From the NCBI GenBank assembly GCA_028688275.1, contig JAQTYN010000021.1, forward strand, positions 1 to 54,778: a stretch of DNA of 54,778 bases. The letters run 5' to 3'. The notes beneath the pieces were generated by a model. That model saw nothing but the letters and a program-made list of their open reading frames with translations, did no database searches and had not been told where the DNA came from. This document shows positions 1 through 7,494 of this stretch, in pieces (position 1 is the stretch's first letter; every line of letters begins with the position of its first letter). The translations under genes and the position numbers were made by a program. The DNA comes from Gallionella sp. (GTDB lineage Bacteria > Pseudomonadota > Gammaproteobacteria > Burkholderiales > Gallionellaceae).

Positions 1-157
1 CGGTACGACGCTCCTTGCTCTCCCACGGGCTTGATGTCCCAGAGGGGTATCGAACTGCCGTACCGAACCAGATAAGATTAACTAACAAAAAACTAACCTT
101 GTCTAGCAAACTAAGCATACAAGGGGTTAGGGGAGAGGGTTTGCGCACATTTTCCCC

Positions 158-439
158 TCACAACCTTGCTTTTAAATCTTCATAAACATCATCTCTCGTC
201 GCCACCGACATAATAGTCAGTACATGCGTTTCATCGTTGACGTGGTAAATCAAGCGAAATTGCGGGGTGGTGATTTTGATTTTGTAGCAATCGGGAAGCT
301 CGCGTAGCGCATCGTTGGTGTTGCGCGGTTGATGCAAGCGTTCTTTGGCGAACTTATCTTTGAAACGCCGTTTGACGCTGCCATCCAACTTTGCCCATTC
401 TTTCTCGGCTTCTGGATGAATGGCTAATTCATAAGTCAT
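158..439 (-). CDS. RelE/ParE-family toxin
   Basis: A 93-residue protein of the RelE/ParE toxin superfamily, whose RelE members are ribosome-dependent mRNA interferases. Seen here: an N-terminal strand (TYELAIHPEAEKEW), a basic helical stretch with KRRFKDKF, the central LPDCYKIKI strand and the FRLIYHV core that is typical of RelE. The length is usual for the family. The ATG at 439 lies inside the 3' end of the upstream antitoxin gene (11-base overlap), so the two are probably translationally coupled. The pair sits beyond the end of the histidine operon, with an unknown gene next to it, which suggests a mobile accessory cassette. The family call is firm; activity is inferred. Confidence 0.85.
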   Translation of the reverse strand: MTYELAIHPEAEKEWAKLDGSVKRRFKDKFAKERLHQPRNTNDALRELPDCYKIKITTPQFRLIYHVNDETHVLTIMSVATRDDVYEDLKARL

Positions 440-680
440 CCAACTTCACCTTGCGAGCGGTGCTTAAAGTCGATAACCGAGATTTGGCGCGGGTTTCCGC
501 GATGCGATCCGCCACCGCATCCAGCATCGCATCCATCAATTTAGGCGAAAGCAAATAGCCCGCTGGTTTGTTGTGACTCAGGATGGCGACGGCGTGATCT
601 TCGTCCTTCGCCCGCTTGAGGATGCGCGTAGGGGATGCGCGCAGCTCGGCGATCGTGATGCCTGCATAAACGGTAGTCAT
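429..680 (-). CDS. RelB/StbD-like antitoxin
   Basis: An 83-residue partner of the toxin that follows it. The N-terminal half (ITIAELRASPTRILKRAKDE, then HAVAILSHNKPAGYLLSP) is the Phd/YefM/StbD-type DNA-binding fold, and the C-terminal tail is charged and probably toxin-binding. In this family the antitoxin represses its own operon, alone or as a complex with toxin. The ATG at 680 is preceded by AAGGAG at a good distance. Antitoxin-first order with overlapping coding regions is the usual arrangement for RelB/StbD modules. Whether it belongs to the StbD or the YefM branch cannot be settled by eye. Confidence 0.82.
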   Translation of the reverse strand: MTTVYAGITIAELRASPTRILKRAKDEDHAVAILSHNKPAGYLLSPKLMDAMLDAVADRIAETRAKSRLSTLSTARKVKLDDL

Positions 681-751
681 GGTTTCGCTCCTTAAAGATG
701 CGGTGAATTTTGGGTAATTCTAACCTAAAACGACACCCATGCCCCCATGTC

Positions 752-831
752 GTAGCCCGTATGTAGCGCAAGCGAAATGCGGGGTTGGTCGCGCAGGGTT
801 CCCGTATTGCGCTACGCTGTGTATGGGCTAC
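752..831. repeat. Palindromic repeat with imperfect arms
   Basis: Two copies of a GTAGCCCGTATGTAGCGCAA-like unit face each other, the second read as its complement and ending in TATGGGCTAC, about 20 bases apart. The transcript would fold into a long imperfect hairpin. It lies between the antitoxin gene and the next minus-strand gene and looks like a REP/BIME-type dispersed element. No second copy was found in this window. Confidence 0.6.
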
Positions 832-1841
832 AGGGATGTTTTATGCGGATTAACAGCATATTCCTTCGATACCATGCCTAACTGACGATTTCCCACTACT
901 GTTGCATTAACCCAAATACTTTTAGTTGGTAATCTCCGAATGTGTCCTCTACGCAAGTGAATTCGTGGGGAAGAGTGTGTGCCGCCTTTTTCGGAGGCAT
1001 TGGTTTTGTTGTCTTGGAAGTCTAGCGTCAACACTTTGAATTCAAAGAGTGGAGGCTTTCCTTTTGATGTTCGTTTTTTGTTTAATGCGTGAGATGCGGG
1101 AATTGTTTCGGTGCATACATTGCTGCAAGATAGTATTTCAACCAAGCCCATAATTGCTTTCATTTCGTCATGGCTGTCCTGTTGCGCTGTTGCCATTACA
1201 TAATTCAACCCCTCTTCTTGCTCAAGTTGATCTGCATATTCAGGCATTAAGTCTATTGGATACGCTTCTAAGGGGTGCATTTTAGAACCCTTTGGAAATT
1301 TTCCTTCATAGATTTCTTGGGTCATATTTAGCGCATTGTTGTTAGCAACGACTTTCCTAGCGGGGATTACCAGCCCTAAAGGTGGTATGTCCCACTCCTT
1401 CTTTGAATCTCTATAAAACACGGGAATGATGGCTATTGCGCCGTCAGATGTGAGTAACTCATGCAGCTCCTCAGGTATTGGAAGCAACCAACTATAAGAG
1501 TGAAAATTAACCTCATTGATCTCAATCGCCAATGCAATCCGCTTAGTGCTTCTATCAAGCTCTTCCCCTCGCATTGCCAATGAACCATCTCCTAACCCTT
1601 CATTGGTTATGCTGAATTCTGCCGCGATAATCGGGTAAGGTAAACGAAAGACAGCTGGCAGTGCGCGAAGACCATCCTCGAACAACCCCCCGTTATCAGG
1701 TAAACGGAATTTTACAGCTTGTTTCAATAATTCGATGACTCGCAAAATGTTCTGGGATGTTTTGGGCATGTGAGGCAAGAACCTCGGCACACTTAGTTGC
1801 AAACTTTCAATTGCATGAGTGCAATAGTTAAGAGCTTCCAT
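828..1841 (-). CDS. Hypothetical protein, phage or plasmid-like
   Basis: A 337-residue soluble protein that I do not recognise with certainty. The ATG at 1841 has GGGAGG a few bases upstream. The N-terminal three quarters shows no known motif. The C-terminal segment is basic: PRIHLRRGHIRRLPTKSIW, then VNATVVGN. A similar RRGH...W...VG tail ends many hypothetical proteins of phages and mobile elements. There is no signal peptide or membrane segment. Codon use is less G+C-rich than in the his genes beside it. With the adjacent toxin-antitoxin pair it makes up an accessory stretch next to the histidine operon. Function unknown. Confidence 0.6.
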   Translation of the reverse strand: MEALNYCTHAIESLQLSVPRFLPHMPKTSQNILRVIELLKQAVKFRLPDNGGLFEDGLRALPAVFRLPYPIIAAEFSITNEGLGDGSLAMRGEELDRSTKRIALAIEINEVNFHSYSWLLPIPEELHELLTSDGAIAIIPVFYRDSKKEWDIPPLGLVIPARKVVANNNALNMTQEIYEGKFPKGSKMHPLEAYPIDLMPEYADQLEQEEGLNYVMATAQQDSHDEMKAIMGLVEILSCSNVCTETIPASHALNKKRTSKGKPPLFEFKVLTLDFQDNKTNASEKGGTHSSPRIHLRRGHIRRLPTKSIWVNATVVGNRQLGMVSKEYAVNPHKTSL

Positions 1842-1904
1842 TCATTACCTCCCAGATGATTATGTGGCAATTTTAAATTGCGAAATCGCGCGAATTTGTC
1901 GCAT

Positions 1905-2228
1905 CTACGCCTTCGGTCTAGCCGCCTTCTCCACTATCCCCGACACACCTTCGCGTCGAGCCAATTCTTGTAACACATCCGCCGCACTGAGTCCGTGGTG
2001 CGCTAATAACACCATGCTGTGAAACCACAGGTCGGCGACTTCATAGACCAGATGTTGCGCATCGCCTTCTTTGCTGGCGAGGATGACTTCGGTGGCTTCT
2101 TCGCCGATTTTTTTCAGGATTGCGTCTTCGCCTTTGTGGAACAGTTTGGCGACGTAGGAGCTGTCGGGGGCGGCGTGTTTGCGGGTTGCTAGTATTTCAG
2201 TCAGGCGGGGGAGGATGTCTTGGTTCAT
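1905..2228 (-). CDS. hisE: Phosphoribosyl-ATP pyrophosphatase
   Basis: A 107-residue MazG-like enzyme that hydrolyses phosphoribosyl-ATP to phosphoribosyl-AMP and pyrophosphate, the second step of histidine synthesis. The all-helical family pattern is clear: [20 protein letters not shown], then [11 protein letters not shown] and [16 protein letters not shown], with acidic residues that bind magnesium. The reading frame is open further upstream, but the start is set at 2228, where ATG overlaps the hisI stop (ATGA). It is the last gene of the his run. It is separate from hisI, unlike the fused HisIE of enteric bacteria. Confidence 0.93.
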   Translation of the reverse strand: MNQDILPRLTEILATRKHAAPDSSYVAKLFHKGEDAILKKIGEEATEVILASKEGDAQHLVYEVADLWFHSMVLLAHHGLSAADVLQELARREGVSGIVEKAARPKA

Positions 2229-2875
2229 GGTTGTTTGTGATAAATATCGTCTGGGGATTTGAGGACGGCTTCGACGGTGTGCCACGCGCCGTTTTCGAGT
2301 TTGCGGTAGAAGCAGCTTTCGCGCCCTGTGTGGCAGGCGATGCCGCCGTGTTGTTCGATTTGCAGCAAAATCACGTCGGCATCGCAGTCGAGGCGGATTT
2401 CTTTGACGGTTTGGGTGTGTCCCGATTCTTCGCCTTTGCGCCATAATTTGCCGCGTGAGCGCGACCAATACACGGCAACGCCTTTATCGACGGTGAGTTG
2501 CAACGCCTCGCGGTTCATCCACGCTACCATTAAAACCCGCCCCGTTTCGGCATCTTGGGCGATGGCAGGGACGAGTCCGTCGGGTGACCAGGTGATTTCG
2601 TTAAGCCACTTCAATTTATCTGAGGCTATCATTTTAGACTCCAAATACAGCGTATCAGGACAAATATCCTGTTCATGCGGCCATGAAACTGTGCCATATA
2701 AAACCGTGACTTGTTTAAAGTAATCAATGTCTTGCAATTCTTTGAAGACACCAAAATTTAATAACGACTGGCAATCATAAATGCCTTGTTGACCGTTGGT
2801 GAATCCCAATAGCAAATGATAATCATCCTGTGCTTTAACGGATTTTATGCGTGGATTCCTAGGAACGGTCGACAT
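2225..2875 (-). CDS. hisI: DUF2442 domain fused to phosphoribosyl-AMP cyclohydrolase
   Basis: Residues from about 85 onward are a full HisI, which opens the ring of phosphoribosyl-AMP in the third step of histidine synthesis. It contains the zinc and magnesium signature DCDAD, the [14 protein letters not shown] cysteines and WMNREAL. Residues 1-81 are extra and match DUF2442: [15 protein letters not shown], then [20 protein letters not shown], comparable to the separate DUF2442 gene at 41311. The ATG at 2875 lies 4 bases after hisF, with GAGG upstream, so the long form should be translated. A second ATG at residue 82 (position 2632) has GGAG six bases ahead and would give a normal 135-residue HisI. 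Both products may be made. HisI-HisE fusions are well known, but I know of no DUF2442-HisI fusion. Confidence 0.9.
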   Translation of the reverse strand: MSTVPRNPRIKSVKAQDDYHLLLGFTNGQQGIYDCQSLLNFGVFKELQDIDYFKQVTVLYGTVSWPHEQDICPDTLYLESKMIASDKLKWLNEITWSPDGLVPAIAQDAETGRVLMVAWMNREALQLTVDKGVAVYWSRSRGKLWRKGEESGHTQTVKEIRLDCDADVILLQIEQHGGIACHTGRESCFYRKLENGAWHTVEAVLKSPDDIYHKQP

Positions 2876-2879
2876 GGTT

Positions 2880-3638
2880 TTACAACCTCACCTCTATGCC
2901 TTGTGCTGCCATATAGGCTTTGGCTTGTTGCACGGTGTATTCGCCGAAGTGGAAAATACTGGCCGCCAGCACGGCATCTGCGCCGCCCAACGTCACGCCG
3001 TCGGCTAAATGTTGCAGATTGCCTACGCCGCCGCTGGCGATGACGGGGATGTCCAGCGCGTCGGTTACCGCACGGGTTAAGCCTAAATCAAAGCCGCTTT
3101 TTTGCCCGTCTTTGTCCATGCTGGTGAGCAAAATTTCGCCAGCACCCAAGGCTTGAACTTGTTTTGCCCACTCAATCGCGTTCAGTCCCGTGTTTTTGCG
3201 CCCGCCGTGGGTGAACACTTCCCAGTTGCCTGCGGAGGTTTGTTTGGCATCAATCGCGACCACAATGCACTGCGAACCGTAGCGCGCTGACGCATCTGCC
3301 ACCAGTTGCGGATTGACGACCGCCGAGGTGTTCATGCTAACTTTGTCCGCGCCCGCATTGAGCAAGTTGCGCACGTCTTCGACCACGCGCACGCCGCCAC
3401 CGACCGTCAGCGGGATAAACACTTGCGAGGCGACTTGTTCGATGATGCGGAAGATGATGCCTCGGTCGTCGGAGCTGGCGGTGATGTCGAGGAAGGTCAG
3501 TTCGTCCGCGCCTTGGTCGTCATAGCGTTTGGCGATTTCCACGGGGTCGCCCGCGTCGCGCAGCGAGACAAAACTCACGCCTTTGACCACGCGACCCGCA
3601 GTTACATCCAAGCAGGGAATAATGCGTTTGGCTAACAT
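2880..3638 (-). CDS. hisF: Imidazole glycerol phosphate synthase, cyclase subunit
   Basis: A 252-residue (beta/alpha)8 barrel that uses ammonia delivered by HisH to convert PRFAR to imidazole glycerol phosphate and AICAR. Visible marks are [10 protein letters not shown] with the catalytic Asp near residue 11, LTVGGGVR, the second catalytic Asp in TSMDKDG, and PVIASGGVG for phosphate binding. The length is normal. The start chosen is the ATG at 3638, which overlaps the end of hisA by 7 bases; the frame is open upstream, but the extra residues are not HisF-like. The AICAR it releases feeds PurH, encoded at 39.4 kb. Confidence 0.97.
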   Translation of the reverse strand: MLAKRIIPCLDVTAGRVVKGVSFVSLRDAGDPVEIAKRYDDQGADELTFLDITASSDDRGIIFRIIEQVASQVFIPLTVGGGVRVVEDVRNLLNAGADKVSMNTSAVVNPQLVADASARYGSQCIVVAIDAKQTSAGNWEVFTHGGRKNTGLNAIEWAKQVQALGAGEILLTSMDKDGQKSGFDLGLTRAVTDALDIPVIASGGVGNLQHLADGVTLGGADAVLAASIFHFGEYTVQQAKAYMAAQGIEVRL

Positions 3639-4387
3639 TGGCGTGACTTCGCCATCAATTCGTCCGCCAAATCTTGCGCAGCACGTAAATCCAACGTGCC
3701 TTCGTAAATGGCGCGCCCAGTGATGGTGCCTGTAATGCCTTCGCCTGATACTGCACACAAAGCGCGCACATCGTCCAGATTCGTCACACCGCCGCTGGCG
3801 ATGACGGGTACGCGCAGCGGACGCGCTAATTCGACCGTGGCAGGAATGTTCACGCCTGACATCATGCCGTCACGCCCAATATCGGTGTAGATAATAGCTT
3901 CCACGCCGTAATCTTCAAAGCGTTTCGCCAAATCGCCAACTTCATGTCCCGTCAGTTTTGACCAGCCATTCACCGCGACTTTGCCGCCTTTGGCATCCAG
4001 CCCGACCATAATATGACCTGGGAAAGCATCGCAGGCTTCATGCAAAAAGCCTGGCACTTTGACCGCCGCTGTGCCGATGATGACGTAGGTCAAGCCTAAA
4101 TCAAGATAGCGTTCTATGGTTTCCAAATCGCGGATACCGCCGCCCAGTTGCACGGGAATGTCGGTGCCGACGGCTTGAATAATGCTGCGCACCGCCGCTT
4201 CATTTTTGGGCTTACCCGCAAATGCGCCATTCAAATCAACGAGATGCAAACGACGCGCACCTTGGTCTATCCAATGGCGCGCCATCGCAGCAGGGTCGTC
4301 AGAAAAAACTGTCGCACCTTCCATTTCACCTTGACGCAGGCGTACACAATTACCGTCTTTTAAATCAATCGCAGGAATAATCAACAT
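3632..4387 (-). CDS. hisA: ProFAR isomerase
   Basis: A 251-residue phosphoribosylformimino-AICAR ribotide isomerase, the Amadori rearrangement step of histidine synthesis. It is a half-barrel repeat protein related to HisF. Seen: [17 protein letters not shown] with the catalytic Asp near residue 8, [20 protein letters not shown] with the second catalytic Asp, and VIASGGV. Length and motifs are standard. It follows hisH after 17 bases and overlaps hisF by 7 bases, so these genes are almost certainly one transcript. Confidence 0.97.
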   Translation of the reverse strand: MLIIPAIDLKDGNCVRLRQGEMEGATVFSDDPAAMARHWIDQGARRLHLVDLNGAFAGKPKNEAAVRSIIQAVGTDIPVQLGGGIRDLETIERYLDLGLTYVIIGTAAVKVPGFLHEACDAFPGHIMVGLDAKGGKVAVNGWSKLTGHEVGDLAKRFEDYGVEAIIYTDIGRDGMMSGVNIPATVELARPLRVPVIASGGVTNLDDVRALCAVSGEGITGTITGRAIYEGTLDLRAAQDLADELMAKSRQC

Positions 4388-4404
4388 GGCAGTAGGTTAA
4401 AAAA

Positions 4405-5034
4405 TTAAGGATTCCATCGTACAAAGTTTTGCAGCAGTTTTAGCCCTGCTACATGGCTTTTCTCGGGGTGAAACTGTACCGCGAATAAATTATTTTGCGC
4501 CACCGCACACACAAAAGGCTGTGGATAGTCGCTGGTGGCTTGTACTAAATCGGCGTTTTGCGGCGCGACATAGTAGCTGTGAACGTAATAAAAACGGGCA
4601 TCTTGGGCGATACCGTCCCACAAAGGATGGACGCGTGTTTGATGCACTTGATTCCAACCCATGTGCGGGACTTTGAGCTTGTTGCCTTGCGCATCCGTCA
4701 GCGGATGGGGGAAGCGTAACACCTCGCCTTTAAACAAACCCAAGCCCGCCACATCGCCTTCCGCGCTGTGTTCAAACAACATTTGCAGCCCGATGCAAAT
4801 CCCCAAAAAAGGTTTGGTATGTGCCGCGTCAATCACTGCGTCGCGCAAGCCGCGTGCGGTGAGTTCACGCATACAATCGGGCATCGCGCCTTGTCCAGGG
4901 AAAATCACGCGTTCGGCTTGCGCGATGACTTGCGCATCGTCGGTCACCACCACTTCCACATCGGGTGCGACATGGCGCATGGCTTGTTCCACCGAGCGCA
5001 AATTGCCCATGCCGTAATCAATAATCGCAATCAT
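4405..5034 (-). CDS. hisH: Imidazole glycerol phosphate synthase, glutaminase subunit
   Basis: A 209-residue class I glutamine amidotransferase that supplies ammonia to HisF. The nucleophile cysteine is in GICIGLQMLF, the catalytic His/Glu pair in FAVQFHPEKS, and the N-terminal IAIIDYGMGNLRS matches the family. The ATG at 5034 shares its A with the hisB stop (TGATG). A GTG one codon earlier is possible but less likely. Partner and pathway follow from the neighbouring hisA and hisF. Confidence 0.97.
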   Translation of the reverse strand: MIAIIDYGMGNLRSVEQAMRHVAPDVEVVVTDDAQVIAQAERVIFPGQGAMPDCMRELTARGLRDAVIDAAHTKPFLGICIGLQMLFEHSAEGDVAGLGLFKGEVLRFPHPLTDAQGNKLKVPHMGWNQVHQTRVHPLWDGIAQDARFYYVHSYYVAPQNADLVQATSDYPQPFVCAVAQNNLFAVQFHPEKSHVAGLKLLQNFVRWNP

Positions 5035-5621
5035 CACAGCGTTCCTTTGGTGGAGGGCATCATGCCGCTCATGCGCGGATCGCTTTCCAACGCCATGCGC
5101 AAGGCGCGCCCGAAGGCTTTGAAAATCGTTTCGGCTTGGTGATGGGCATTTTTGCCCGCCAAATTGTCAATGTGCAAACTGACCAGCGCGTGATTCACAA
5201 AACCTTGGAAAAATTCGTGGAACAAATCCACATCGAATTCGCCAATTTGGCTGCGGGTAAAATTGCAATTGAACACCAGTCCTGGGCGACCCGATAGGTC
5301 AATCACCACGCGCGACAAGGCTTCGTCCAGCGGGACGTAGGCATGACCATAACGGGTGATGCCTTTTTTATCGCCGACTGCTTTTTGAAACGCTTGACCC
5401 AAGGTGATGCCGAGATCTTCCACGGTGTGATGCGCGTCGATATGTAAATCGCCGTGCGCCACAATGTCCAAATCAATCAAGCCGTGCCGAGCGATTTGAT
5501 CCAACATGTGGTCAAGGAAAGGCAAGCCCGTGGCAAATTTTGCTGTGCCAGAGCCGTCTAAATTTAAAGAAACCGTGATTTGGGTTTCTAGGGTATTACG
5601 GGAAATAGTGGCGATACGCAT
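5034..5621 (-). CDS. hisB: Imidazoleglycerol-phosphate dehydratase
   Basis: A 195-residue monofunctional dehydratase that makes imidazole acetol phosphate, the substrate of HisC. The two metal-binding His/Glu motifs of the duplicated fold are present: [10 protein letters not shown] and [15 protein letters not shown], plus [15 protein letters not shown]. It lacks the N-terminal histidinol phosphatase domain of enteric HisB, so that activity must be encoded elsewhere. It is separated from hisC by a repeat-bearing gap of about 120 bases and overlaps hisH by one base. Confidence 0.97.
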   Translation of the reverse strand: MRIATISRNTLETQITVSLNLDGSGTAKFATGLPFLDHMLDQIARHGLIDLDIVAHGDLHIDAHHTVEDLGITLGQAFQKAVGDKKGITRYGHAYVPLDEALSRVVIDLSGRPGLVFNCNFTRSQIGEFDVDLFHEFFQGFVNHALVSLHIDNLAGKNAHHQAETIFKAFGRALRMALESDPRMSGMMPSTKGTL

Positions 5622-5637
5622 AGTGTGTATGAGCGGT

Positions 5638-5754
5638 TAGTTGCTAGTCGTTAGTCTCTAGTGGGTGGTCATTAGCTGCTAGTTGTGAGTCATTAAGTTG
5701 GGGGAAAGCGTAGTGCATCCACTGTGACACCTAACGACTAAAAACTAGCAGCTA
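5638..5754. repeat. Inverted TAG(T/C)TGCTAG...TCGTTAG repeat
   Basis: The left arm TAGTTGCTAGTCGTTAG (5638-5654) is answered by CTAACGACTAAAAACTAGCA and following bases (5731-5754) in inverse orientation, differing by a 7-base indel. Two or three degenerate copies of the same unit lie between. The right arm supplies the last codon and stop of hisC. A related inverted pair lies at 37003-37115, so this is a dispersed family in this genome. Confidence 0.6.
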
Positions 5755-6839
5755 TAGCGCGTAACCTCTTCCAATGCAGTCAAAAACTGCACATTTTCTG
5801 CGGGGGTGCCTATCGTCACCCGCAAGCAGTCAGTCAGTGCGGGATGTCCGCCATTGAGATTTTTAATCAAAATGTTGCGCGCTTTCAACGCGTTAAACAC
5901 GGCGGTGGCATTGGCGACGCGGAACAACAAAAAGTTAGCTTGGCTGGGAAAAACTTGCACGCCCGACAACGCGCCCAATTGCGCCAACAGGATGCTGCGA
6001 TCTTGTTTCAGTTGCGCGGCTTGTTGTAACAGCACGTCGTGGTGATCCAGTAACTTTGAGGCAACCAGTTGCGGTAGTACACCGACATTATAGGGTAAAC
6101 GCAACTTGTCCAACTCGTTCAGCCAGGTGGCACTGCCCACCAAAAATCCTAAACGCAGTCCCGCCATGCCCAGCTTGGAGAAGGTGCGCATCACTAATAA
6201 ATTCGGGAATTCCGACAAGCGCGGTACAAAGCTATCGTCGGCAAAGGCGTAATACGCTTCATCCACCACCACCAAGCCCGTCGCTGCGCGCAAAATTTGC
6301 TCAATGTCGGCGGCGGAAAATAAATTACCTGTGGGATTGTTGGGGTAGGCCAAGAAAATCAGCGCGGGTTGTTCTCGTTCAATCGCTGCCAACATCGCAG
6401 GCAAATCTAGCGAAAAGTCTGCCGCCAAGGGCACGCCAACATAGCGCATGCCAATAAACGTGGCGATCATTTTGTACATCACAAAAGATGGCTCAACACT
6501 TAATAAAGTGGCATTGGGCTGATTCACCGCCATCGCCAACAATTGAATAATTTCGTCCGAGCCATTGCCCAGCAAGACATCCATGCCATCAGGCAAGTTG
6601 AGTAAGTCGCGAATTTGTTGCTTTAAGGCAGCGGGGTTGGGATCGGGATAGCGATTAACAGGCGCGTTTGCTACCAAAGCGGCGATTTCATCACGTAATG
6701 CCTGTGGAACGAGATAGGGATTTTCCATCGCATCCAGCTTAATAAAGCCGTCACTAACAGGAACGTGATAAGCGTGCAAAGCAAGAATTTCTGGACGAAT
6801 CAGGCGATTCACCAAAGCAGCAACAGAAACAGATGACAT
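5745..6839 (-). CDS. hisC: Histidinol-phosphate aminotransferase
   Basis: A 364-residue fold-type I PLP enzyme that converts imidazole acetol phosphate and glutamate to histidinol phosphate. Diagnostic parts are LDAMENPY near the N terminus, [33 protein letters not shown], and [14 protein letters not shown] with the Schiff-base lysine. The ATG at 6839 is preferred over an in-frame TTG three codons earlier. The stop codon lies in a dispersed repeat. It is the first gene of the his run here; hisG and hisD are not in the window. Confidence 0.96.
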   Translation of the reverse strand: MSSVSVAALVNRLIRPEILALHAYHVPVSDGFIKLDAMENPYLVPQALRDEIAALVANAPVNRYPDPNPAALKQQIRDLLNLPDGMDVLLGNGSDEIIQLLAMAVNQPNATLLSVEPSFVMYKMIATFIGMRYVGVPLAADFSLDLPAMLAAIEREQPALIFLAYPNNPTGNLFSAADIEQILRAATGLVVVDEAYYAFADDSFVPRLSEFPNLLVMRTFSKLGMAGLRLGFLVGSATWLNELDKLRLPYNVGVLPQLVASKLLDHHDVLLQQAAQLKQDRSILLAQLGALSGVQVFPSQANFLLFRVANATAVFNALKARNILIKNLNGGHPALTDCLRVTIGTPAENVQFLTALEEVTRYSC

Positions 6840-6945
6840 GAAGGACAACGCTGAAAAAGTGATTAAGGGAAAATCAGTGCGCAGCTTACCACAGGACAGC
6901 TGTGGGAATAGTCGCTAATGGGCAAAAAATTATCCTTTTTATCAT

Positions 6946-6969
6946 CCTCACCCTCATTTGAGCGTGAGG
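6946..6969 (-). terminator. Possible hairpin after queF
   Basis: Arms of 10 bases with one mismatch (CCTCACGCTC / GAGGGTGAGG) close an AAAT loop just past the queF stop. The T-run comes about 18 bases after the stem, so it is not a classic intrinsic terminator. It could end queF transcription or mark a repeat. Confidence 0.35.
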
Positions 6970-6987
6970 CATCGGGGTAAAGTAAGG

Positions 6988-7407
6988 TTAACCGCGTGTA
7001 TTGGATGAACCTGAGAACTGGCTCAATTCCACAAACGGTGCAGGCTGCCAGCCCGCTTGACGATGTTCCGCAACCACATTGGTAAAGATCCCGCCGCGCA
7101 CGTAAAATTTGGCGGTCAGGCGCATAAAGCGTGGCTGTGTCGCCGCCACCAAATCATCCAAAATGCGATTGGTCACATCTTCGTGGAAATGCCCTTCTTC
7201 GCGGAATGACCACATATACAGCTTCAAACTTTTCAACTCCACGCATTGCTGATCGGCGATGTAATCCAAAATCAAGGTCGCGAAATCAGGCTGCCCTGTT
7301 TTAGGACACAGGCACGTGAATTCTGGGATTTCCATGTGAATATGGTAATCACGGTTGGGATTGGGGTTGGGAAAGGTTTCTAAGGCTTTGTTAGGCTGAG
7401 TGGTCAT
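6988..7407 (-). CDS. queF: NADPH-dependent preQ0 reductase (type I QueF)
   Basis: A 139-residue reductase that turns 7-cyano-7-deazaguanine into preQ1 in queuosine synthesis. The nucleophile Cys and proton-donor Asp lie in [14 protein letters not shown]. The QueF substrate motif is [13 protein letters not shown], and HFHED follows. The length and single T-fold unit fit the short Bacillus-type (YkvM) enzyme rather than the double-length form common in enteric bacteria. A TATAAT box is present on the minus strand at 7439-7444. No other queuosine genes are nearby. Confidence 0.95.
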   Translation of the reverse strand: MTTQPNKALETFPNPNPNRDYHIHMEIPEFTCLCPKTGQPDFATLILDYIADQQCVELKSLKLYMWSFREEGHFHEDVTNRILDDLVAATQPRFMRLTAKFYVRGGIFTNVVAEHRQAGWQPAPFVELSQFSGSSNTRG

Positions 7408-7438
7408 GGTGCTAATAGGCTACATTGAATGGGGGAGC

Positions 7439-7444
7439 ATTATA
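7439..7444 (-). promoter_or_regulatory. Candidate -10 box of queF
   Basis: A perfect TATAAT on the minus strand, 32 bases before the queF ATG. No convincing -35 was found at 16-18 bases, so confidence is moderate. Confidence 0.4.
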
Positions 7445-7494
7445 GCGTTTTCACCTTTTAGGCATGGCGTTTTGTGACTAGATTCGTGCCGAGT

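Noticed and set aside
1-66. Inverted ends CGGTACG / CGTACCG, possible small RNA
   Set aside because: Both strands are open over this stretch and it may be the end of a truncated gene; there is too little sequence to decide.
2120-2446. Plus-strand ORF of 108 codons opposite hisE/hisI
   Set aside because: It is the complement of two well-supported his genes and has an unnatural composition.
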